A stretch of DNA of 64,000 bases from Tomitella cavernea (GTDB lineage Bacteria > Actinomycetota > Actinomycetes > Mycobacteriales > Mycobacteriaceae): assembly GCF_016599145.1 (NCBI RefSeq), contig NZ_JAENKO010000011.1:1-64000 (forward strand). The letters are read 5' to 3'. The position numbers and the translations under genes were made by a program. The first letter of the stretch is position 1; each line of letters begins with the position of its first letter. Below, piece by piece: positions 60,775 through 64,000 of this stretch. The notes under the pieces were generated by a model. The model did no database searches, had not been told where the DNA came from, and was given only the letters and a program-made list of their open reading frames with translations.

Positions 60775-62310
60775 ATGAGCCTGGACCCGCATGCCAACAC
60801 GGTCGACGGCGTACTGCGCCGTTCCTCGTCGCGCCACCCCGACCGCACCGCCCTCGTATTCGAGGACCGCACGTGGACCTACCGGGAGCTCGATGACGCC
60901 GTGTCCCGCGGGGTCGGGTGGCTCCGGTCCAAGGGGCTGCGCATCGGCGACAGGGTGGCGGCGTTCGGCACCAACTCCGACGCGTACCTGATCGGGTTCC
61001 TCGCCTGCGCACGCGCAGGTCTGGTGCACGTGCCCGTCAACTACGCGCTGCGCGGCAAGGAGCTCGCGCACATCCTGCGGACCACGGCGACGCGGGCGCT
61101 GCTGGTCGACCCGGCGTTGGAGGACGCGGCCGCCCCGGTGTGCGGCGAACTCGGTGTGGAGACGATCCTGCTGTTGCGCGACGGCGGGACCTGCCTGCTC
61201 GACGCGGTCCGCGCGGGTGCGGTGCCCACCTACGAGGAGCTCACCGAGGCGGGGCATGTGGGCGGCGGCGACCTGGCCCAGCTGCTGTTCACCTCCGGCA
61301 CCACGTCCCGGCCGAAGGGCGCGATGATGACGCAGCGCGCGCTGATGTGCGAGTACGTCTCGTGCATCATGACGCTGGACCTCACGGCGGAGGACAGGCC
61401 GCTGATCTGCATGCCGCTCTACCATTCGGCGGCGATGCACGTGTTCATGCTGCCGTACTTGGCGGTGGGCGCGGAGATCACGCTGCTGCCGGCGCCGGAC
61501 CTGGCGGAGATCCTGCGGACGGTGGAGGCCGAGCGGATCGGGTCGCTGTTCCTGGCGCCCACGGTGTGGGTGCCGCTGGCGAACCACCCGGACCTGGACA
61601 CCCGCGACCTGTCGTCGCTGACCAAGGCGCAGTACGGCGCCTCGATCATGCCGGTGACGGTGCTCCAGCGGCTGCGCGGACGGTACCCGGAGCTGGGCTT
61701 CTACAACTGCTTCGGCCAGTCGGAGATCGGCCCGCTGGCCACCGTGCTGCGGCCCGAGGACCACGACGAGCGGCCCGAATCCTGCGGGCGGCCGGTGTTC
61801 TACGTCGAGTGCCGGGTGGTGGACGCCGACGGTGAGGAGGCCGCCGACGGCGAGCCGGGGGAGGTGCTCTACCGCTCGCCGCAGCTGTGCGAAGGGTATT
61901 GGGACGACGAACCGGCCACCGCGGAGGCGTTCCGCGACGGCTGGTTCCATTCCGGAGACCTGGTCACGCGTGACGCGCAGGGCTACATCACCGTCGTCGA
62001 CCGCATCAAGGACGTGATCAACACCGGAGGTGTGCTCGTGGCGTCCCGAGAGGTGGAGGACGCCCTCTACACGCACGGGTCGGTGGCGGAGGCTGCGGTG
62101 ATCGGCGTGCCCGACGAGAAGTGGATCGAGGCGGTGACGGCCGTCGTCGTGCTGCGCGACGGTGCGCCGGTGACCGAGGAATCCCTCATCTCACATGTCA
62201 GCGGCAGGCTGTCGTCGTTCAAGGTGCCCAAGAGTGTGGTTTTCGTCGACGAGCTGCCCCGCAATGCCAGCGGCAAGCTGCTCAAGCGGGAGCTCCGCGA
62301 GCGCGTCTGA
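60775..62310 (+). CDS. Acyl-CoA synthetase (FadD-type, AMP-forming)
   Basis: ATG 60775 begins a 511-residue ANL-superfamily ligase. Motifs present are the P-loop LLFTSGTTSRPKGAMMT, the hinge YNCFGQSEIGP, GWFHSGDL (AMP-binding Asp), DRIKDVINTGGVLV and the catalytic Lys in NASGKLLKREL. It activates a fatty or other carboxylic acid to acyl-CoA through acyl-AMP. It follows the two thioesterases on the same strand, an odd pairing of opposite reactions. TGATG overlap with the next gene. Confidence 0.9.
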   Translation: MSLDPHANTVDGVLRRSSSRHPDRTALVFEDRTWTYRELDDAVSRGVGWLRSKGLRIGDRVAAFGTNSDAYLIGFLACARAGLVHVPVNYALRGKELAHILRTTATRALLVDPALEDAAAPVCGELGVETILLLRDGGTCLLDAVRAGAVPTYEELTEAGHVGGGDLAQLLFTSGTTSRPKGAMMTQRALMCEYVSCIMTLDLTAEDRPLICMPLYHSAAMHVFMLPYLAVGAEITLLPAPDLAEILRTVEAERIGSLFLAPTVWVPLANHPDLDTRDLSSLTKAQYGASIMPVTVLQRLRGRYPELGFYNCFGQSEIGPLATVLRPEDHDERPESCGRPVFYVECRVVDADGEEAADGEPGEVLYRSPQLCEGYWDDEPATAEAFRDGWFHSGDLVTRDAQGYITVVDRIKDVINTGGVLVASREVEDALYTHGSVAEAAVIGVPDEKWIEAVTAVVVLRDGAPVTEESLISHVSGRLSSFKVPKSVVFVDELPRNASGKLLKRELRERV

Positions 62311-63278
62311 TGGGCCGCGGCGATCGCAGGCGCCGGTCACGGCGCGGTGACGGGGCGGGCGACGGCGGCCCGGATACCAGCGGGCCGGTGGTCGGCGTGT
62401 ACGAGATCGACACGGGCACATGCGAGCTGGTGCCGGACCGCTTCACCCCGCACGGCTGGGTTCTCAAGGTCAACGGCGTGGAGAGCTCGCACGTGGACCT
62501 CGACGACCCGCGTCGGCTCGACTTCGAGTACATGCGGTGGTTCGCGGCGCTGATCGAGCCGCGCTGGCCGGCCGAGCACCGTCTTCGGGCGTTGCACCTG
62601 GGAGGCGGGGGCTGCTCGATGGCGCGCTACCTCGCGGCCGGGTATCCCGAAGCGCGGCAGGTGGTCGTCGAGATCGACGCCGCGATGGCGGTGCTGGTGC
62701 GCGGGTGGTTCGACCTGCCGCGCGCGCCCCGGCTCCGGCTGCGCGCGGGGGAGGCGCGTGCGGTTCTCGAGTCCCTGCGCGAGGACACCCGTGACGTGAT
62801 CATCCGCGACGTGTTCTCCGGCGCGGTCACGCCGGAGCCGTTGACCACTGCGGAGTGCACCGCCGAGGCCGTTCGCGTCTTGTCTCCCGGCGGGGTCTAC
62901 ATGGTCAACTGCGGCGATACGCGGGACCGCGGCACCGCACGGCGCGAGACCGCGACGATGCTGCAGGCGTTCGAGCACGTGGTGGTGATCTCCGATCCGG
63001 CGATGCTGGCGGGGCGCCGCACCGGCAACATCGTCATCGCGGGATCCGATGTGCCGCTGGGGGAGTCGCCGGACACAATGCGGGCCCTGCTGCGCGGGGC
63101 GGTGCCGGCCCGCATGTGGGCCGGAGAACGGGTGCGGCGTTTCGCCTCCGGTGCGCCGGTGCTGCGGGACGCGACTACGGCGGAGGGGCCGGGTACGCAG
63201 GAGGGGCCGGGTGGGCAGGAGGGGGCGCCCGCCGCGGCGGAAGCGGTCACCCGGGAAGGTACAACCGGACGCGGCTGA
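62310..63278 (+). CDS. Spermidine-synthase-like (fused-type) methyltransferase-fold protein
   Basis: The start ATG 62310 overlaps the FadD stop. The 322-residue protein has a spermidine-synthase-like Rossmann core: LRALHLGGGGCSMARYLAAGYPEARQVVVEIDAAM (in parts: LHLGGGGCSMARYL and VVVEID), then RDVFSGAVTPEPLTTAEC. The active-site Asp of true spermidine synthases (DxxDP) is replaced by RDVFSG, so it is probably not a polyamine enzyme. The Gly/Glu/Ala-rich last ~50 residues are low complexity and overlap the convergent gene by 32 bp. Confidence 0.75.
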   Translation: MGRGDRRRRSRRGDGAGDGGPDTSGPVVGVYEIDTGTCELVPDRFTPHGWVLKVNGVESSHVDLDDPRRLDFEYMRWFAALIEPRWPAEHRLRALHLGGGGCSMARYLAAGYPEARQVVVEIDAAMAVLVRGWFDLPRAPRLRLRAGEARAVLESLREDTRDVIIRDVFSGAVTPEPLTTAECTAEAVRVLSPGGVYMVNCGDTRDRGTARRETATMLQAFEHVVVISDPAMLAGRRTGNIVIAGSDVPLGESPDTMRALLRGAVPARMWAGERVRRFASGAPVLRDATTAEGPGTQEGPGGQEGAPAAAEAVTREGTTGRG

Positions 63279-64000
63279 CCCGGTCGCGTCGGCCGTCGAA
63301 CTCGAACAGGCCCACGCCGCGTGCCCCCTCCGACTCGATCGTCGCGGTCACGGTCATCCCGGCGGACAGGAGCTTGCGCCAGCGCAGACCGCGCGGTGCG
63401 CCCGCGAACTCCTCGGCGGTCATGCTCCGGCCGGTGCCGGGCAACTCGATGGGCGTATCCGGTGCGAGGCGTTGCCGCGCGCTGGAGGCGTCGCCGGTCG
63501 ACAGTGCGCCCAGCAGGTCCTCCACCGCCGACTTGCCTTCCTTCCCGGCGCGGCGCAGCGCGCGACCGAACCCCACGGTGCCCCCGACGCGCTGATTCCG
63601 CAGCAGACGCGGGACCAGCTTGGCGCCGACCCCGGCGCCGACCACCCCGTGCTCGAGGAGCCGGCCGATCATCGACGGCAACTCCCAGTGCGCGTGCAGC
63701 AGCGACAGGCGAAGATCCGCACTGCGGCCTGCGCCGGCGATGTCGACCAGGTCGTAGCGCAGGTGCATGGGCACCTGCAGAGCCACGTCGCCCGGTGCGG
63801 TGGTGCTGCCAGGGCCCGAGCGCCCGCCCATCACCGTCTCGAGCGTGAGATCCCGGAATACCGTCATGCCGGCGACGGTGTCGTGCTCGACGCGGAACGT
63901 GATGTCGTTCGGCGCGATGAAGGTCTCGTAGAAGGCCGTGAGCTCGGCGCGCCCGTGGTTGGGGCGCGAGCCGACCGGGTCGCAGACCTCGGCATCGTGC
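63247..64000 (-). CDS. NTF2/SnoaL-like protein, 5' end outside window
   Basis: The frame is open to the right edge of the window; the visible part (about 250 codons) begins within DPVGSRPNHGRAELTAFYETFIAPNDIT, an NTF2-like (ketosteroid-isomerase/SnoaL) pattern with the residues NDITFRVEHDTVAGMTVFRDLTLE. The second half repeats the fold (TPIELPGTGRSMTAEEFAG). Proteins of this kind bind or isomerise small hydrophobic molecules, including steroids. An internal ATG at 63867 is not taken as the start because the family pattern extends upstream. Confidence 0.7.
   Translation of the reverse strand, partial: HDAEVCDPVGSRPNHGRAELTAFYETFIAPNDITFRVEHDTVAGMTVFRDLTLETVMGGRSGPGSTTAPGDVALQVPMHLRYDLVDIAGAGRSADLRLSLLHAHWELPSMIGRLLEHGVVGAGVGAKLVPRLLRNQRVGGTVGFGRALRRAGKEGKSAVEDLLGALSTGDASSARQRLAPDTPIELPGTGRSMTAEEFAGAPRGLRWRKLLSAGMTVTATIESEGARGVGLFEFDGRRDRVSRVRLYLPG

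Noticed and set aside
62310-63278. True spermidine synthase
   Set aside because: The fold motif is present but the polyamine active-site aspartates are not, and no polyamine genes are nearby.

Overview
The window is high-GC actinobacterial DNA, and its gene content points to a mycolate-containing member of the Mycobacteriales (Mycobacterium/Gordonia/Dietzia/Tomitella-like; the genus cannot be fixed from sequence alone). Indicators are a FadE10-type acyl-CoA dehydrogenase, a DesA3-type acyl desaturase next to its reductase, a wax-ester synthase/DGAT, an MTB12-like lipoprotein, a KstR-type box before a steroid-dehydrogenase-like flavoprotein, an F420-type LLM oxidoreductase and three tiny PorA/PorH-like peptides. 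No rRNA, tRNA or CRISPR array was found.

Layout. 1-8774: 3' end of pepN, a small membrane protein, a DMT permease, an ATP-grasp enzyme, an alpha/beta hydrolase, a DUF6314 protein and the overlapping lutABC lactate-oxidation operon. 8775-10517: a lower-GC insert with one DUF4238 gene. 10518-19819: an MFS permease, fadE10, a cysteine-rich leader peptide before an amino-acid permease, a SurE-like lipoprotein, a methyltransferase bounded by a repeated terminator segment, and a NarL-type two-component pair. 19862-20855: a recombination scar that joins a TetR tail, a near-identical copy of an MFS segment from 7 kb away, and the 3' half of an ISL3-family transposase. 20879-30518: a TetR-controlled reductase/FAD-oxidoreductase locus, a lipoprotein-MFS-thioesterase-SRPBCC run, and a divergent glycosyltransferase/polysaccharide-deacetylase pair. 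30552-38111: tandem DMT permeases, a lipase-like protein lacking its serine nucleophile, and two ABC export operons, the second headed by a YtrA-type GntR regulator with a perfect operator.

38125-47563 is a lipid/steroid-type catabolic region. The thiolase, DUF35 partner, KstD-like flavoprotein, beta-propeller, TetR and LLM oxidoreductase are intact. Between them lie remnants of a cholesterol oxidase, an SDR, a P450, an aldehyde dehydrogenase, a 3-hydroxyisobutyrate-dehydrogenase-like protein and a carboxymuconolactone-decarboxylase-like protein. Many of the deletion junctions keep the reading frame. A palindrome with CGGACA/TGTCCG arms recurs before the KstD-like gene, at the start of the TetR gene and before the LLM gene, so the regulator appears to have outlived much of its regulon.

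47674-64000 is mostly lipid and envelope biology: three tiny envelope-peptide-like genes, WS/DGAT, a BCCT transporter, a TetR divergent from the reductase/desaturase pair, a macrodomain protein, small membrane proteins, htpG with an internal tandem repeat, two thioesterases followed by an acyl-CoA ligase, a spermidine-synthase-like protein, and a truncated NTF2-like protein at the right edge.
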